Shown piece after piece: positions 42,035 through 52,737 of a stretch of 64,000 nucleotides of DNA. The translations under genes and the position numbers were made by a program. The notes under the pieces are model-generated. The model made no database searches. It was given only the letters and a program-made list of their open reading frames with translations, and was not told the DNA's origin. The stretch spans positions 1 through 64,000 of the forward strand of contig NZ_LYST01000021.1 in NCBI RefSeq assembly GCF_001693755.1, read 5' to 3'. Each line of letters opens with the position of its first letter. The stretch's first letter is position 1. Source of the stretch: Gilliamella sp. wkB171 (lineage in GTDB: Bacteria > Pseudomonadota > Gammaproteobacteria > Enterobacterales > Orbaceae).

Positions 42035-42063
42035 AAAAGTGCGAATTATTTCGCACTTTATTT
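42035..42063. terminator. Terminator of the his operon
   Basis: A perfect 10-bp stem (AAAGTGCGAA / TTCGCACTTT) is followed by ATTT on the plus strand and preceded by an A-rich tract, so it can also end cysB transcripts from the other side. Confidence 0.8.
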
Positions 42064-42112
42064 GATCTCATTAATACTGACTTAAACAGATAGCGCTATT
42101 ATTTCAATCTTA

Positions 42113-43084
42113 TTAACGAATCGGTAATTTCACCCCATTAAACATGGTTTGAACATCAACGTTATTTTCGCACAAAATAAGACGATCTACGGTTGATTTA
42201 TTTAAATGTGGAGAAAATTGCTGTATAAAATCATACATGTAACTGCGCAAAAACAGTGAACGTGAAAATGCAATATACGTTGTACTATAAGGAAAGATAT
42301 GCCCTGCACTCAGTACCACAAAATCATTATCCACATTTTGACTGACTGCCATTTTGGCAACAATGCCAACACCAACCCCCAATTTAACATAGGTTTTAAT
42401 CAAATCGGCATCCGTTGTACTAAATACAATATTAGGTGATTGATTAGCTTTATTAAAAGCCTGATTCAAATCAGACCCATCATTCGAAAAATCATAACTG
42501 ACTAATGGGTATTTAGATAACTCAGCAATCGAAATCAAACTACTTTTTGCTAAAGGATGATCTTTCATAACAATAACAGCCTGATTCCAGTGGTAACAAG
42601 GCAGTGCAATCATATCTTCAGTTAATTGAGATAGATCCGTCACAATAGCAAAATCTGCTTGTCCTGTTTGCGCTTGCAATAGACATTGTGGTGATGATCC
42701 CTGCTCCATATGTAACGTAATATTGGGATATTGTTTCATGAACTGCTGAATGACAACCGGAAGTGTATAACGAGCTTGTGTATAAGTAGTGGTGATGGTC
42801 AAGGTACCCTGATTTGGCTGACTATACTCTTTGGCAACAATTTTAATATCATTGGATTTATTTAGAATTTCTCTTGCCAAACTTATAATCTGTTCGCCAA
42901 CATCAGTGACTTCGGAAAGGTGCTTGCCGACGCGGGTAAAAATTTGCACACCAAGTTCATCTTCTAATAACTTAATCTGTTTACTAATACCGGGCTGTGA
43001 AGTATACAGTTTTTCCGATGTTAACGATACGTTGAGATCATTATTAACAACCTCAACTATATAACGCAGTTGTTGCAATTTCAT
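42113..43084 (-). CDS. cysB: LysR-type regulator CysB
   Basis: Activator of sulfur assimilation genes, responsive to N-acetylserine in enterobacteria. The start at 43084 (AAAGGAACC upstream) gives 323 residues, as in E. coli (324), and the expected N-terminus MKLQQLRYIVEVVNNDLNVSLTSEKLYTSQPGISKQIKLLEDELGVQIF. The ligand-binding domain shows TTTYTQARYTLP and EQGSSPQC, the sulfate/N-acetylserine pocket region. It lies downstream of topA in the same orientation, the same neighbour pair as in E. coli. Confidence 0.9.
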   Translation of the reverse strand: MKLQQLRYIVEVVNNDLNVSLTSEKLYTSQPGISKQIKLLEDELGVQIFTRVGKHLSEVTDVGEQIISLAREILNKSNDIKIVAKEYSQPNQGTLTITTTYTQARYTLPVVIQQFMKQYPNITLHMEQGSSPQCLLQAQTGQADFAIVTDLSQLTEDMIALPCYHWNQAVIVMKDHPLAKSSLISIAELSKYPLVSYDFSNDGSDLNQAFNKANQSPNIVFSTTDADLIKTYVKLGVGVGIVAKMAVSQNVDNDFVVLSAGHIFPYSTTYIAFSRSLFLRSYMYDFIQQFSPHLNKSTVDRLILCENNVDVQTMFNGVKLPIR

Positions 43085-43247
43085 GACAAAGGTTCCTTTC
43101 TTTTTATTCCCTTCACCCTTTTGATTAACAAAGAGGTAAAGGGACAAAATAACTCCTTTCACACTTTAGCACAAACTTAAACTCACTTTTATACTAAAAC
43201 GCATGCATTACCTAAAACAACTTGGTAAACATATCAGGTTTTGTTAC

Positions 43248-45848
43248 CTATTTTTTACTCTTTATCCATTGACCGTCAACGTATTGCATCACCCAACCTG
43301 TCGATTTTCCATTGACTTCAGATGTGACATATTGTTGTTTGCTTTTACGACTGAAACGAACAATGGCAGGATTACCATCCGGATCTTTATTCGGTGCTTG
43401 CGTCAAATAGATAAACTTTTCAGGCAACCGATCTTTAAAACGTTGTAACTCTTCAATCAATGGTGCGCGCGTTTCTCTTGATTTTGGAAAATTATGTGCA
43501 GCCAAAAAGATACCTGATGCGCCATCACGTAATACAAAATGAGCGTCAGATTTGCTACATTTAAGTTCAGGCAGATCGACTGGATCTTCTTTAGGGGGCG
43601 CAACATCACCATTTTTTAAAATTTTACGGGTATTTTTACAATCAGGATTAGTACAGCCCATATATAACCCAAAACGCCCTGATTTTAAATGCATCTCAGA
43701 TCCACATTTTTCACATTCAATAATCGGACCTTCATAACTTTTTACTTTAAAGTGACCTTTTTCAACAATAAAACCATCACAAATTGGGTTATTACCACAA
43801 ATATGTAATTTACGCTCATTATCAAGTAAATAGCTATCCATTGCGGTATGACATTTTGGACAACGCTTACGGGCTCTTAATGCATCGGTTTCAGCGGTTT
43901 CCGACTCTTCTAAAATATTAAGAGTTTCGTGCTCTGGAATTAAATTAATCGTTTGTTTACAACGCTCTTTAGGCGGTAGTGCATAGCCTGAACACGCCAA
44001 AAATACGCCCGTTCCTGCTGTTTTAATGCCCATTTCACGCCCACAATGAGGACACTTAATTTCAGGGGTGAGCACCAAAGGATTAAGTTGCATACCTCCT
44101 TTATCAGGAGATTGCTCTGCCACTTCAAGATGTTTACTAAAATCACTAAAAAACTGATCGAGCACTTCTCGCCACTCTTGTTTTTTATTAGCAATCTGAT
44201 CGAGTGCATCTTCCATACGAGCGGTAAAGTCATAACTCATGAGATCATTGAAATTTTCATTCAAACGATCAGTAACAATTTCACCAATTTTTTCGGCATA
44301 AAAGCGACGATTATCTAAACGCACATAACCACGATCTTGAATGGTCGAAATAATCGTTGCATAAGTCGATGGGCGGCCTATTTCACGTTTTTCTAACTCT
44401 TTGACTAATGAAGCTTCATTATAACGTGCTGGTGGTTTAGTAAAATGCTGATTAGGATTAAGCGTAATCAGGTCCAACTTATCATTAATTGATACCGCAG
44501 GTAAAATTTTATCATCATTATTTTTAGCCAATTGCGGTTGCACTTTAGTCCAACCATCAAAACGTAAGGTACGTCCTTTAGCTTTTAATAAGAAATCACC
44601 AGATTTAACAGTAATTGTTGTCGAGTTATATTCGGCAGAAGTCATTTGACAGGCAACAAATTGACGCCAAATCAATTGATAAAGTTTACAAGCATCAGCT
44701 TCGACATCACTAATATTATCCGCCAGTAATTTAACGTCTGATGGGCGAATTGCTTCGTGCGCCTCTTGAGAGTTCTTCTTGCTACTGTAAACATTTGGCG
44801 ATTTAGGCAAATATTTATCACCAAAATTTTTGCCAATATACTCACGTACCATGGATAATGCATCTTGGCTTAAATTAGTCGAATCGGTACGCATGTAGGT
44901 AATATAACCAGCTTCATAAAGACGCTGCGCAAGCATCATCGTTTTTTTGACGCCAAAACCTAAGCGTGTACTGGCTGCTTGTTGCAAAGTTGACGTAATA
45001 AATGGCGCTGTTGGATTACTCTTAGTTGGTTTTTCTTCGATATTGGTAACTTGATATTGGCTGTTGTTTAATTCAGCAAGTGCAATATCAATGGCGACTT
45101 TATCTTTAGGTTCAAACGCTTCATCTTGATAATGAGTAACTTGTAAAGTTAGTTGCTCGTTGTTTGCTGTACTTAAATCAGCAAAAAGATCCCAATACTC
45201 TTCAGGAATAAAGGCGTGAATTTCACGTTCGCGTTCAACCACAAGTCGAACAGCAACCGATTGAACACGACCTGCTGATAATCCTCTGGCAACTTTTTTC
45301 CAAAGTAAAGGTGATAGCATAAAACCAACAACGCGATCCATAAATCGACGAGCTTGCTGGGCATTAACTCTATCCATATCTAGCATGGAAGGATGATTAA
45401 ACGCATTTTTGATTGCTGTCTTGGTAATTTCGTTAAATACTACACGACGATATTTGCTATCTTCACCACCAATAACATCTTTAAGATGCCAAGCAATCGC
45501 TTCCCCTTCTCTATCCAAGTCGGTTGCGAGGTAGATCATATCGGCATCTTTAGCGAGTTTTTTTAGTTCTGCAACAACTCGCTCTTTACCAGGTAAAATT
45601 TCGTAGTGAGCTTTCCAACCGTTATACGGATCAACGCTCATACGATCAACTAAGACCTGTTTTTCGGAACGTTTTACTTTTTTTTCAGCTTTATCTTTTG
45701 TGGTTTTTTCAACTCGATTGCTACTACCACTTACTGGAAGATCGCGAATATGCCCTACGCTTGATTTAACCACAAAATCTTTGCCAAGATATTTATTTAT
45801 TGTTTTTGCTTTGGCTGGTGATTCCACAATAACAAGGGATTTTCCCAT
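43248..45848 (-). CDS. topA: DNA topoisomerase I
   Basis: Type IA topoisomerase that relaxes negative supercoils. The 866 residues match enterobacterial TopA. The Toprim domain starts [18 protein letters not shown] and has [13 protein letters not shown]. The active-site tyrosine lies in [14 protein letters not shown] near residue 315. Three C-terminal zinc ribbons are visible ([39 protein letters not shown]), followed by C-terminal zinc-less ribbons. Upstream is matP, downstream cysB, all on the same strand. Confidence 0.97.
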   Translation of the reverse strand: MGKSLVIVESPAKAKTINKYLGKDFVVKSSVGHIRDLPVSGSSNRVEKTTKDKAEKKVKRSEKQVLVDRMSVDPYNGWKAHYEILPGKERVVAELKKLAKDADMIYLATDLDREGEAIAWHLKDVIGGEDSKYRRVVFNEITKTAIKNAFNHPSMLDMDRVNAQQARRFMDRVVGFMLSPLLWKKVARGLSAGRVQSVAVRLVVEREREIHAFIPEEYWDLFADLSTANNEQLTLQVTHYQDEAFEPKDKVAIDIALAELNNSQYQVTNIEEKPTKSNPTAPFITSTLQQAASTRLGFGVKKTMMLAQRLYEAGYITYMRTDSTNLSQDALSMVREYIGKNFGDKYLPKSPNVYSSKKNSQEAHEAIRPSDVKLLADNISDVEADACKLYQLIWRQFVACQMTSAEYNSTTITVKSGDFLLKAKGRTLRFDGWTKVQPQLAKNNDDKILPAVSINDKLDLITLNPNQHFTKPPARYNEASLVKELEKREIGRPSTYATIISTIQDRGYVRLDNRRFYAEKIGEIVTDRLNENFNDLMSYDFTARMEDALDQIANKKQEWREVLDQFFSDFSKHLEVAEQSPDKGGMQLNPLVLTPEIKCPHCGREMGIKTAGTGVFLACSGYALPPKERCKQTINLIPEHETLNILEESETAETDALRARKRCPKCHTAMDSYLLDNERKLHICGNNPICDGFIVEKGHFKVKSYEGPIIECEKCGSEMHLKSGRFGLYMGCTNPDCKNTRKILKNGDVAPPKEDPVDLPELKCSKSDAHFVLRDGASGIFLAAHNFPKSRETRAPLIEELQRFKDRLPEKFIYLTQAPNKDPDGNPAIVRFSRKSKQQYVTSEVNGKSTGWVMQYVDGQWIKSKK

Positions 45849-45878
45849 AATTAAACCTATTTTATCCTGTAATTTACG

Positions 45879-46343
45879 TTATTTACTGTCTTGTTTCACA
45901 TCAAGTAATGACAGTAAATCATCTTTTATTGTCGATACTTTCGTTGCATATTGCTCTTTTTGCTCAGCATCCTCAATAAGTTGTGTAATGGTTTGCGACA
46001 ACGTGCAACCTCGGCGTTTTGCCAAATTAGCTAAACGTTGCCAAACTAAAAATTCCAAATCAATAGACTTTTTTCGTGTATTTTGTTGTTCAGCGTTAAA
46101 ATGTCGTTTTCGTTTCGCACGAATGGTCTGCTTCATGCGATTATCTAAATCAGGGTTTAAATGCTGTTTTATCCATTCAACAACACCTATTGGATTATGT
46201 TCTAAAAGTAATAATTCATTTACGGCGTGCTGAGCTGCACTCTTTTCGATATAACGAGTAATCAATTCGCCTTCTAAATGCCTTTTCACAAGATAGTGCC
46301 ATTTCCATCCACATTCAAGGTTTTCGAGTTGTTGATATTTCAT
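45879..46343 (-). CDS. matP: Macrodomain Ter protein MatP
   Basis: DNA-binding protein that organises the chromosome terminus by binding matS sites. I start it at 46343 (154 residues), since [33 protein letters not shown] is the exact family N-terminus; AAGGTGA lies six bases upstream. The ribbon-helix-helix region [37 protein letters not shown] and the preceding [24 protein letters not shown] helix are nearly identical to E. coli MatP. A perfect matS site is present in lolE in this window. Confidence 0.95.
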   Translation of the reverse strand: MKYQQLENLECGWKWHYLVKRHLEGELITRYIEKSAAQHAVNELLLLEHNPIGVVEWIKQHLNPDLDNRMKQTIRAKRKRHFNAEQQNTRKKSIDLEFLVWQRLANLAKRRGCTLSQTITQLIEDAEQKEQYATKVSTIKDDLLSLLDVKQDSK

Positions 46344-46491
46344 CTGTTCACCTTGTGACGCTGTAACTAAAGGTTGTAGTTGTAGCATAATCTCATCACA
46401 CAATAAAGAAAATTATTGCATTTGACAAATTTTTTATAAATCTGCTATCGTTCACTTTTATTTAGAACTTGATTTAAGGAAATCACCAATA

Positions 46492-48174
46492 ATGGCTAAA
46501 GCTGATGTTATTTATATTAATGGCTATATTTATACTGCAGACAAACAAGACAGTGTTTGTCAGGCTATTGCTATCGAAAATGGCTATATTATTGCAACGG
46601 GGAGCACGCAACAAATAAATAGCAGTCAGTATGTCGATAATAATACGACAGTTTACGATTTACAAGGAAAAACGATGATTCCCGGTCTTATAGATGCACA
46701 TTTGCATACTTTTTGGGGTGGAATGCAGCTCTCTTCTTGTAATTTAAATTATCAAAGTTTAACCGTTGACCAAACTTTAGCTATTATTCAAAAATATTTA
46801 GATCAGGACTCAAACGATAATGAGACAAATTGGTTACAAGTACGAGGATGGCTACGTCAAGAAGTGTTGCCAATAGGTACCGATATTACACGTTTCGATC
46901 TCGATAAACTTAATACCCAGCGCCCGGTAATTTTGTTTTCAAATGATTGCCATACACTCGTTGCCAATAGTCTGGCATTAGAAAAATTTGGTCTTAATAA
47001 AGATACGCCTGAGCCATCAGATGGTAAGATTGGTCGAACTAATAATGGCGAACTTAATGGCATTTTAGAAGATGCACCGGCGATGCGTGCATTTGACAGC
47101 ATATCTAAACTGACCGATAAGCAAGCAGTGAATATTGCAAAATTATCACAAGCAGAATTGAATAAACAAGGAGTAACGGCAGTGATGGATGCTCGCATTA
47201 CCGAAACCATTGCTGATGCTTTTTTGACCCTTAAGCAACAAGACGCACTTTCAATACGCCTATTTGGTGCACATGAGTTACCACCCGATGATGTATCTTC
47301 AATAGATCAAATTCCGCTGTTATTGGACAAAGTTAAGCAATTTGCTCACCATTATGATGATAAAAACTGGCAACCGAAACCAGGTATTAAAATTTCGCAT
47401 ACTAAATTGTTTGTTGATGGTGTTATGCAAGCACCATTGATGACAGCACGGCTGTTAAAACCTTATCAACTTGAACACGAAAAAGATCGTTACGGCGATC
47501 TTTACTATTCAACAGAAATGCTCGATGCGTTAATCCTTGAATCAGCAAAAGCAGGCTTTCACCCACATATGCATACAGTAGGAGAAGGTGCAATTGAAGT
47601 GGTACTTAATGCTATTGAAAAAATGCGAAAAGCATTGCCTGATGCGGATATAAGACCAAGTACTGCTCACAATGAGCTGAGTGCTGCGCATCAATTTGCA
47701 CGCTATCAAAAGTTAAAAGCTTGTGTGGTGTTTTCATTCCAATGGGCTGGATGCAGCGCAACAATGGTTGAACAATATCATACGCTTTTTGGTCCAGAAC
47801 GTTATAATGGATTAGAAGCACATGGCCAGTATATCGATGCTGGTGTGAATTGTGCATTTGGTAGTGATTGGCCAATCGATCCATTAAATGAATGGTACGA
47901 TTTCCAAGTGGCGATGACCCGACAAATAGATACAGACCATCCTCGTTTAAACAGTGATCGTAATTTAACGGTAACAGAAGTGCTGCGTTGTGCAACTATT
48001 GGAGCTGCTTATATATTGAAGCAAGAGCAATACATTGGTTCAATCGAAAAAGGTAAATTTGCCGACCTAATCATTTTAGATCGTAATCCATTTACCATAC
48101 CGGCAACTGATATACAAAATGTTAAAGTATTAACCACTATCGTTGGTGGTAAAACGGTATATCAAGCATCGTAA
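46492..48174 (+). CDS. Amidohydrolase family protein (YtcJ-like)
   Basis: Metal-dependent hydrolase of 560 residues, in the YtcJ/N-substituted formamide deformylase-like group. The N-terminal part gives DVIYINGYIYTADKQDS, followed by the metal-binding MIPGLIDAHLHTFWGG (HxH near residue 70). Other metal ligands are HTVGEGAIEV and FGSDWPIDPLNEW near 460, and a C-terminal GKFADLIILDRNPF closes the composite barrel. There is no signal peptide, so it is cytosolic. An AAGGAA ribosome-binding site precedes the ATG. It is divergent from matP. The substrate is not predictable. Confidence 0.85.
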   Translation: MAKADVIYINGYIYTADKQDSVCQAIAIENGYIIATGSTQQINSSQYVDNNTTVYDLQGKTMIPGLIDAHLHTFWGGMQLSSCNLNYQSLTVDQTLAIIQKYLDQDSNDNETNWLQVRGWLRQEVLPIGTDITRFDLDKLNTQRPVILFSNDCHTLVANSLALEKFGLNKDTPEPSDGKIGRTNNGELNGILEDAPAMRAFDSISKLTDKQAVNIAKLSQAELNKQGVTAVMDARITETIADAFLTLKQQDALSIRLFGAHELPPDDVSSIDQIPLLLDKVKQFAHHYDDKNWQPKPGIKISHTKLFVDGVMQAPLMTARLLKPYQLEHEKDRYGDLYYSTEMLDALILESAKAGFHPHMHTVGEGAIEVVLNAIEKMRKALPDADIRPSTAHNELSAAHQFARYQKLKACVVFSFQWAGCSATMVEQYHTLFGPERYNGLEAHGQYIDAGVNCAFGSDWPIDPLNEWYDFQVAMTRQIDTDHPRLNSDRNLTVTEVLRCATIGAAYILKQEQYIGSIEKGKFADLIILDRNPFTIPATDIQNVKVLTTIVGGKTVYQAS

Positions 48175-48199
48175 TTGTTAATCTAAAAAGTTGAGCTAT

Positions 48200-48236
48200 T
48201 TATCACGACGCCAATAAAACGGTAGCGTCGTGATAA
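48200..48236. terminator. Bidirectional terminator between amidohydrolase and PTS genes
   Basis: A perfect 12-bp stem (TTATCACGACGC / GCGTCGTGATAA) with a 13-base loop lies between converging genes. Confidence 0.75.
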
Positions 48237-48240
48237 GCAA

Positions 48241-49650
48241 TTATTCAGCTTCGATTTCAATTTGCTCTGCACTTTCTACTGCTTTCTTTTTAGTAAAATG
48301 CAGTATTGCAGCAATAATCAATGCGCCAATAAACATATCAATAACATACCACATTGCGCCTTTGGTTACGCCGCCCAAGGCAACCAGTCCACCAAACGCA
48401 ACTAATGACTCAATACCATTAATCATGCCTAACATACCTGCCACTGCTGTACCGACAACAATAGCGATAATCACACGTTTCGGATCTTTAGCGGCAAATG
48501 GGATTGCACCTTCGGTTATACCGGCTAATGATAAAAAGAAAGCGGTAATGCCAAACTCTTTCTCTTCTTTAGTGTATTTAGAACGAGAAATAATCAGTGA
48601 TGAAATAGCTAATCCTAATGGTGGAATTGCACAGCACATACGAAACACACCATTTGGTCCATAAACACCTTCCGCCATAGCTGCTAAAGTAAAGGCCGTT
48701 GCCGCTTTACTACATGGCCCCCCCATATCTAGTGCAGCAAGAATACCAATACCTATGCCTAAAAACGCTGCATTGACTTCTGACATGCCTTTTAACGTAG
48801 CAACCATTACTTTTACGAACCAATCTAGCGGATAAGATAGCCCATAAATATAAATGGGCGCCATCACCAATATCGTGACTGTTGGAATAATCATGACAGG
48901 CATTACTGATGCAATGACAGGATGGACTTTAACGGTTTTAAACCATTTAACAAAGTAACCAATCAAAATACCAAAAATCATCGCGCCAATAAACCCCGTA
49001 CTGACATGATTAGCGCCAATTGGATTATTGACGACATAACCCATAATAAACGCGGGTGCTAACGCCGCATTACCGCCAATAGAATACGCCATATAAGCTG
49101 CAAGCACAGGTACCATCATAGCAAACCCATAAATAGCTACTTGCTGTAAATCAGCAAAAAACTGATTACTTGGCAAAATCGTATCGTTGGTTACATCACC
49201 TGTCATTAAAACAATCGAAAAAAGAATACCTGAAGCAATAATAACGGGTAAAAATTTGCTGATTCCGGTATTTAATGCACGAAATATTTCTTTACCAATA
49301 CTGTCTTTTACTACTTTAGTTGACATTTGTTCGGCATTATTAAAAATGTTGACCGTATTTTTCACGGCTTCGCCTGTGCTTACTTTAATGACGTTTTTAT
49401 ACGGTTCTAACCGCTCGGCATTTTCAATTGAAATGTCAGTGGCTAATATAATCACATCTGCTGTTTTTAAATCTTGTTCGGTTAATGGATTATCAATACC
49501 AGCAGCGCCTTGAGTTTCGACTTTACAATTCCATCCCCGTTTTTTGGCTTCATTTTCAATCTTTTGCTTAGCAATATAAGTGTGAGCCATACCAGCAGTA
49601 CAGGCACAAATTGCAACAATCTTCTTTTTGTTAATAGCACTATTATTCAT
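48241..49650 (-). CDS. PTS fructose-family EIIBC component
   Basis: Sugar permease with fused EIIB and EIIC domains, 469 residues. The EIIB domain (about residues 8-105) begins KKIVAICACTAGMAHTYIAKQKIE, with C17 the likely phosphorylated cysteine. EIIC (from about residue 130) has about eight to ten helices and GGPCSKAATAFTLAAMAEGVYGPNG plus EGAIPFAAKDPKRV, typical of the fructose family. EIIA is a separate gene just upstream, overlapping by 8 bases. The sugar is unresolved; fructose, mannosylglycerate and related substrates all use this family. Confidence 0.85.
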   Translation of the reverse strand: MNNSAINKKKIVAICACTAGMAHTYIAKQKIENEAKKRGWNCKVETQGAAGIDNPLTEQDLKTADVIILATDISIENAERLEPYKNVIKVSTGEAVKNTVNIFNNAEQMSTKVVKDSIGKEIFRALNTGISKFLPVIIASGILFSIVLMTGDVTNDTILPSNQFFADLQQVAIYGFAMMVPVLAAYMAYSIGGNAALAPAFIMGYVVNNPIGANHVSTGFIGAMIFGILIGYFVKWFKTVKVHPVIASVMPVMIIPTVTILVMAPIYIYGLSYPLDWFVKVMVATLKGMSEVNAAFLGIGIGILAALDMGGPCSKAATAFTLAAMAEGVYGPNGVFRMCCAIPPLGLAISSLIISRSKYTKEEKEFGITAFFLSLAGITEGAIPFAAKDPKRVIIAIVVGTAVAGMLGMINGIESLVAFGGLVALGGVTKGAMWYVIDMFIGALIIAAILHFTKKKAVESAEQIEIEAE

Positions 49651-50077
49651 ACAAACCTCGTACTTTATCTACTAATGACTGGGTATCACTATTAAGTAAA
49701 GTTGCAATAAAATCATCATCAGCTAAATGAGTCGCTAATTTCGCAATAATCGCTAAATGCGCCTTATCGGCATGTTCTGGTGCACCAATCAAAATCACCA
49801 ACTTCACTTGGTTACCATTATTCCAAATGATGCCATCAAGATATTTTCCCACCACAATAAATGGCGTTTTTACTGCGCTACTTTTGGCATGAGGCAAAGC
49901 AACATCGGGTAACACATCGGTTTCCATCTCTTGCTCATGAGCCATGACATCATCAAAAAAAGTTTTTACATTGGTTAAATAGTTTTGGCTAGCATCGGAC
50001 ATTAAATGAATAACCGATGATTTTTGATTAACGATATCACTGGTAAGCTCAACCGATAAAACAGGTATTGACTGCAT
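49643..50077 (-). CDS. PTS fructose-family EIIA component
   Basis: The 144-residue EIIA protein receives phosphate from HPr and passes it to the downstream EIIBC. The active-site histidine H63 lies in DVALPHAKSSAV; VILIGAPEHADKAHLAIIAKLATHL is the second conserved segment. I start it at 50077 (MQSIPVLS) behind AGAGGAT; the frame extends another 18 codons upstream without support. The stop overlaps the EIIBC start by 8 bases. No metabolic enzyme or regulator accompanies the pair. Confidence 0.85.
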   Translation of the reverse strand: MQSIPVLSVELTSDIVNQKSSVIHLMSDASQNYLTNVKTFFDDVMAHEQEMETDVLPDVALPHAKSSAVKTPFIVVGKYLDGIIWNNGNQVKLVILIGAPEHADKAHLAIIAKLATHLADDDFIATLLNSDTQSLVDKVRGLYE

Positions 50078-50441
50078 AAACAGATCCTCTTTAATTAAAT
50101 ATAGATATTCAAACCGACTGATTTTTATCATTTATGTGTATTAAATATACAATGAAATATTTTCAGTGACACTAATTTTGTCTTCTCAAGAGTTAGAGCA
50201 AGATCACAAATATGCATAATTCAATTTTACGTTTTAACGAGCTATTCCAGTCTAAACAACTTAAAAATAATGACTAATGTGTGTTAAAGTCTATAAATCG
50301 CTCGCTTTAGTACCTTTTTACTAAAAATTAGCTTGCATAATTATGATAATGTGGCAGAATTCCTTGCCGCTTTGAGCGGGTAAAAAGGCAAAACTATACT
50401 TAGTAGTTTTTTATTGTTTTTTGGGACAGAGGAGCAAAGTC
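50078..50441. other. Intergenic region between the PTS and permease genes
   Basis: About 360 bases between divergent genes. I see no operator-like palindrome or clear CRP site; a GGCAGAATTCCTTGCCGC inverted segment (50351-50368) is the only dyad of note. Confidence 0.4.
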
Positions 50442-51803
50442 ATGTCCGCAATAAAAATGAAACGAGTTTTAACCACACCTGCATTAATTGCATTTGGTTT
50501 AGCTTATATGGTTCCTTTGGGGATCTTTACCACTTATGGGGAAGTCACTGTTGATAGTAATGGTCACTTACCTATAGCCTACATCATCACCCTTGCCATG
50601 ATCTTTTTCACAGCATTGAGTTATTGTCGAATGGCAAATAAACTGCCGATTGCTGGCTCCGCCTACTCGTATGTACAACATACTTTTGGTGGAAAAGTTG
50701 GATTTTTGGTGGGTTGGGCACAAATCCTTGATTACCTATTTTTACCAATATTGAATTATTTGGTTTTAGGCATCTACCTGAATGAAGCATTTCCAAGCAT
50801 TCCTGCTTATGTTTTTGTATTGGGTTCATTAATCAGTGTAAGCTTTTTAAATTATTTGGGAATTAAGCTGATTAACTCTGTAAACTTTACATTGATTATT
50901 GTACAAATGATTTTTATAGGGTTATTTATCTTTTTAACTTTAACTAATGTTAATCTTACTCCTGAAGCAATGATGAAACCTCTGCAAGTTAATGCTGGAG
51001 ATTTTAGTGGCTTAATGTCTGGAGCGGCAATATTATGTCTTGCCTTTTTAGGTTTTGATGCCATAGCAACTTTAGCCGAAGAATCTAACGATGCACAAAA
51101 ATCATTACCAAGAGCAATTATCTGGACAGTCCTAATTGCTGGTTGTATTTTTCTCGTTGTATCGTATTGTGCTCATCTAGCTTATCCTATGTGGACAGAT
51201 TTTGTAGATAATAAAGATACAGCCAGTTTAGTCGTCGTTCGTCGAGTGGGTGATATAAGCCAATTAGGCGGTAATTTTATGTATAACTTCTTCCAAGCTG
51301 CATACTTAACTGGTGTTTTTGCATCAGCCATGACAGCGCAAACCAGTGTATCAAGAATTTTTTATGCGATGGGACGTGAAGGTGTTTTGCCTAAAAAAAT
51401 CTTTTATAAAATTCATCCTCGTTATAGAACCCCTTATTTATCGATTATTTTTGTCGCCTGTTTTTCATTGTTAGCGCTAGTATTAGATCTTAGTTTAGTG
51501 GTTTCGATGATAAGCTTTGGTGCATTAGTGGCTTTTACTTTTGTCAATTTATGCGTGATTAAAAGTTACTTAGGTGATTCAAAAGCGAAAACAGTATTAC
51601 TGCTATTTAAATATGGATTATTGCCTGCAATTGGTGTTTTACTTTCACTATGGCTATGGACCAGCCTTGATGCGACAGCGATGATTGTTGGTTTAGTTTG
51701 GTTAGCAATTGGATTTTTCTATCTACTTTATCTAACTAAAGGCTTTACTGCTTTATTGCCATCGATTGATCATCATGAATTAAATTCAATCATCAAAGAT
51801 TAA
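50442..51803 (+). CDS. APC family permease, putrescine importer (PuuP/PlaP) type
   Basis: Inner-membrane amino acid/polyamine transporter, 453 residues and 12 helices. It opens KRVLTTPALIAFGLAYMVPLGIFTTYG and has ALSYCRMANKLPIAGSAYSYVQHTFGGKVGFLVGWAQILDY, the pattern of the E. coli PuuP/PlaP branch. FLGFDAIATLAEESNDAQKSLPRAI follows near residue 205. The start at 50442 is behind GAGGAGC. It stands alone; no puu catabolic genes are nearby. The substrate may be putrescine or an amino acid. Confidence 0.8.
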   Translation: MSAIKMKRVLTTPALIAFGLAYMVPLGIFTTYGEVTVDSNGHLPIAYIITLAMIFFTALSYCRMANKLPIAGSAYSYVQHTFGGKVGFLVGWAQILDYLFLPILNYLVLGIYLNEAFPSIPAYVFVLGSLISVSFLNYLGIKLINSVNFTLIIVQMIFIGLFIFLTLTNVNLTPEAMMKPLQVNAGDFSGLMSGAAILCLAFLGFDAIATLAEESNDAQKSLPRAIIWTVLIAGCIFLVVSYCAHLAYPMWTDFVDNKDTASLVVVRRVGDISQLGGNFMYNFFQAAYLTGVFASAMTAQTSVSRIFYAMGREGVLPKKIFYKIHPRYRTPYLSIIFVACFSLLALVLDLSLVVSMISFGALVAFTFVNLCVIKSYLGDSKAKTVLLLFKYGLLPAIGVLLSLWLWTSLDATAMIVGLVWLAIGFFYLLYLTKGFTALLPSIDHHELNSIIKD

Positions 51804-51858
51804 GTTCTTATAAATTGGTCTACTTTAAAGTATCTAGTTACTGCCCTTTTAAAACAAC

Positions 51859-51880
51859 TCCGTCGACCTAAGTCGACGGA
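51859..51880. terminator. Hairpin between permease and HPr genes
   Basis: A perfect 9-bp stem (TCCGTCGAC / GTCGACGGA) with the loop CTAA lies between converging genes. Its G+C content stands out locally; T-tracts are weak on both sides. Confidence 0.7.
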
Positions 51881-51917
51881 ATAATAATCTTGTAATCGTG
51901 ACTATTTGTTTAACCGA

Positions 51918-52181
51918 TTACTCACCAAAACCACTAGCAAATAATTCACGAATTTCATCCATTGCGGCTTGTTCGTCTTCACCATCACAAATAATTTCAA
52001 CAGTTGAACCACCTTTAACGCCAGCACCAAGTAATCCCATCATGCTTTTTAATTTGATTGCTTTGTCATTATAAACAAGTTCAATTGATGATTTGTAACG
52101 ACCTGCTAATTTAACAAGCGTGGTAACAGGGCGAGCATGAAGACCAGTTGAATTTTTTACTACCATTTGTTCTTTTAACAT
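51918..52181 (-). CDS. HPr family phosphocarrier protein
   Basis: An 87-residue HPr. The phosphorylated histidine is H15 in TGLHARP. Residues KLKSMMGLLGAGVKGG contain S46, the site modified by HPr kinase in Firmicutes, and this segment looks more like Gram-positive HPr (KSIMGV) than E. coli PtsH (KSLFKL). The acidic tail ENDS in FASGFGE. It is monocistronic, without ptsI or crr, so it may be a second, specialised HPr serving a particular PTS such as the fructose-family pair 1.8 kb away. Whether it is the cell's only HPr cannot be told from this window. Confidence 0.85.
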   Translation of the reverse strand: MLKEQMVVKNSTGLHARPVTTLVKLAGRYKSSIELVYNDKAIKLKSMMGLLGAGVKGGSTVEIICDGEDEQAAMDEIRELFASGFGE

Positions 52182-52561
52182 ACTAAAGTCCTTATTTATA
52201 TCTTTACATTAATACAATGAATGGTATTTATATCATAAATTGAGTTATTTTGCTCTTTTTTTGCATACAAATTTTGATAAAAAATTAAAAAATTAACTAT
52301 ACGATGATCAGCTAAAATTTATACTAATTATATAGCGAAATTGTACGCTTATCTGTGTTTTAGTATTTTGTTAAATTCAATATATCAAAAAAGAGAAACG
52401 ATTAGACTAAGTAGTATATCGATTAAAATTATATTTTTGCCAGAATTTTAAATATCAACATAAATAATCAATGCTTTTGAGCTCCATAAATAGAGCTATA
52501 CAAATGATTGTATTAAAGCTATTTGTTCATTTTTACACGATAATTGAAATTAAAACAATTG
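52182..52561. other. Non-coding region between HPr and activase-like genes
   Basis: About 380 A+T-rich bases upstream of the HPr gene with no supported gene, repeat or regulatory motif. Confidence 0.4.
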
Positions 52562-52591
52562 AAAAAAGACACTTTATCTAAATAAAGTGTC
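52562..52591 (-). terminator. Intrinsic terminator of the activase-like gene
   Basis: On the minus strand a perfect 10-bp stem (GACACTTTAT / ATAAAGTGTC, loop TTAG) is followed by six T residues. It lies about 150 bases after the stop codon; a second, imperfect hairpin around TAAGGGCTT / AAGCCCTTA (52682-52720) precedes it. Confidence 0.85.
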
Positions 52592-52737
52592 GTCATAATA
52601 ATGAGGCATCGTTTTATCACAGACAGTTACGAATAACGATTTTAAATAGAATAAAACTAAAGTATTTCTAGTTTTGAATGCTTAATAAGGGCTTCATTTA
52701 ATACCTAAAGCCCTTAATAACAATTTGTTTATATCTA

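Noticed and set aside
45700-46233. Plus-strand open frame of 177 codons across topA and matP
   Set aside because: It is antisense to two strongly conserved genes; its length is explained by their codon usage.
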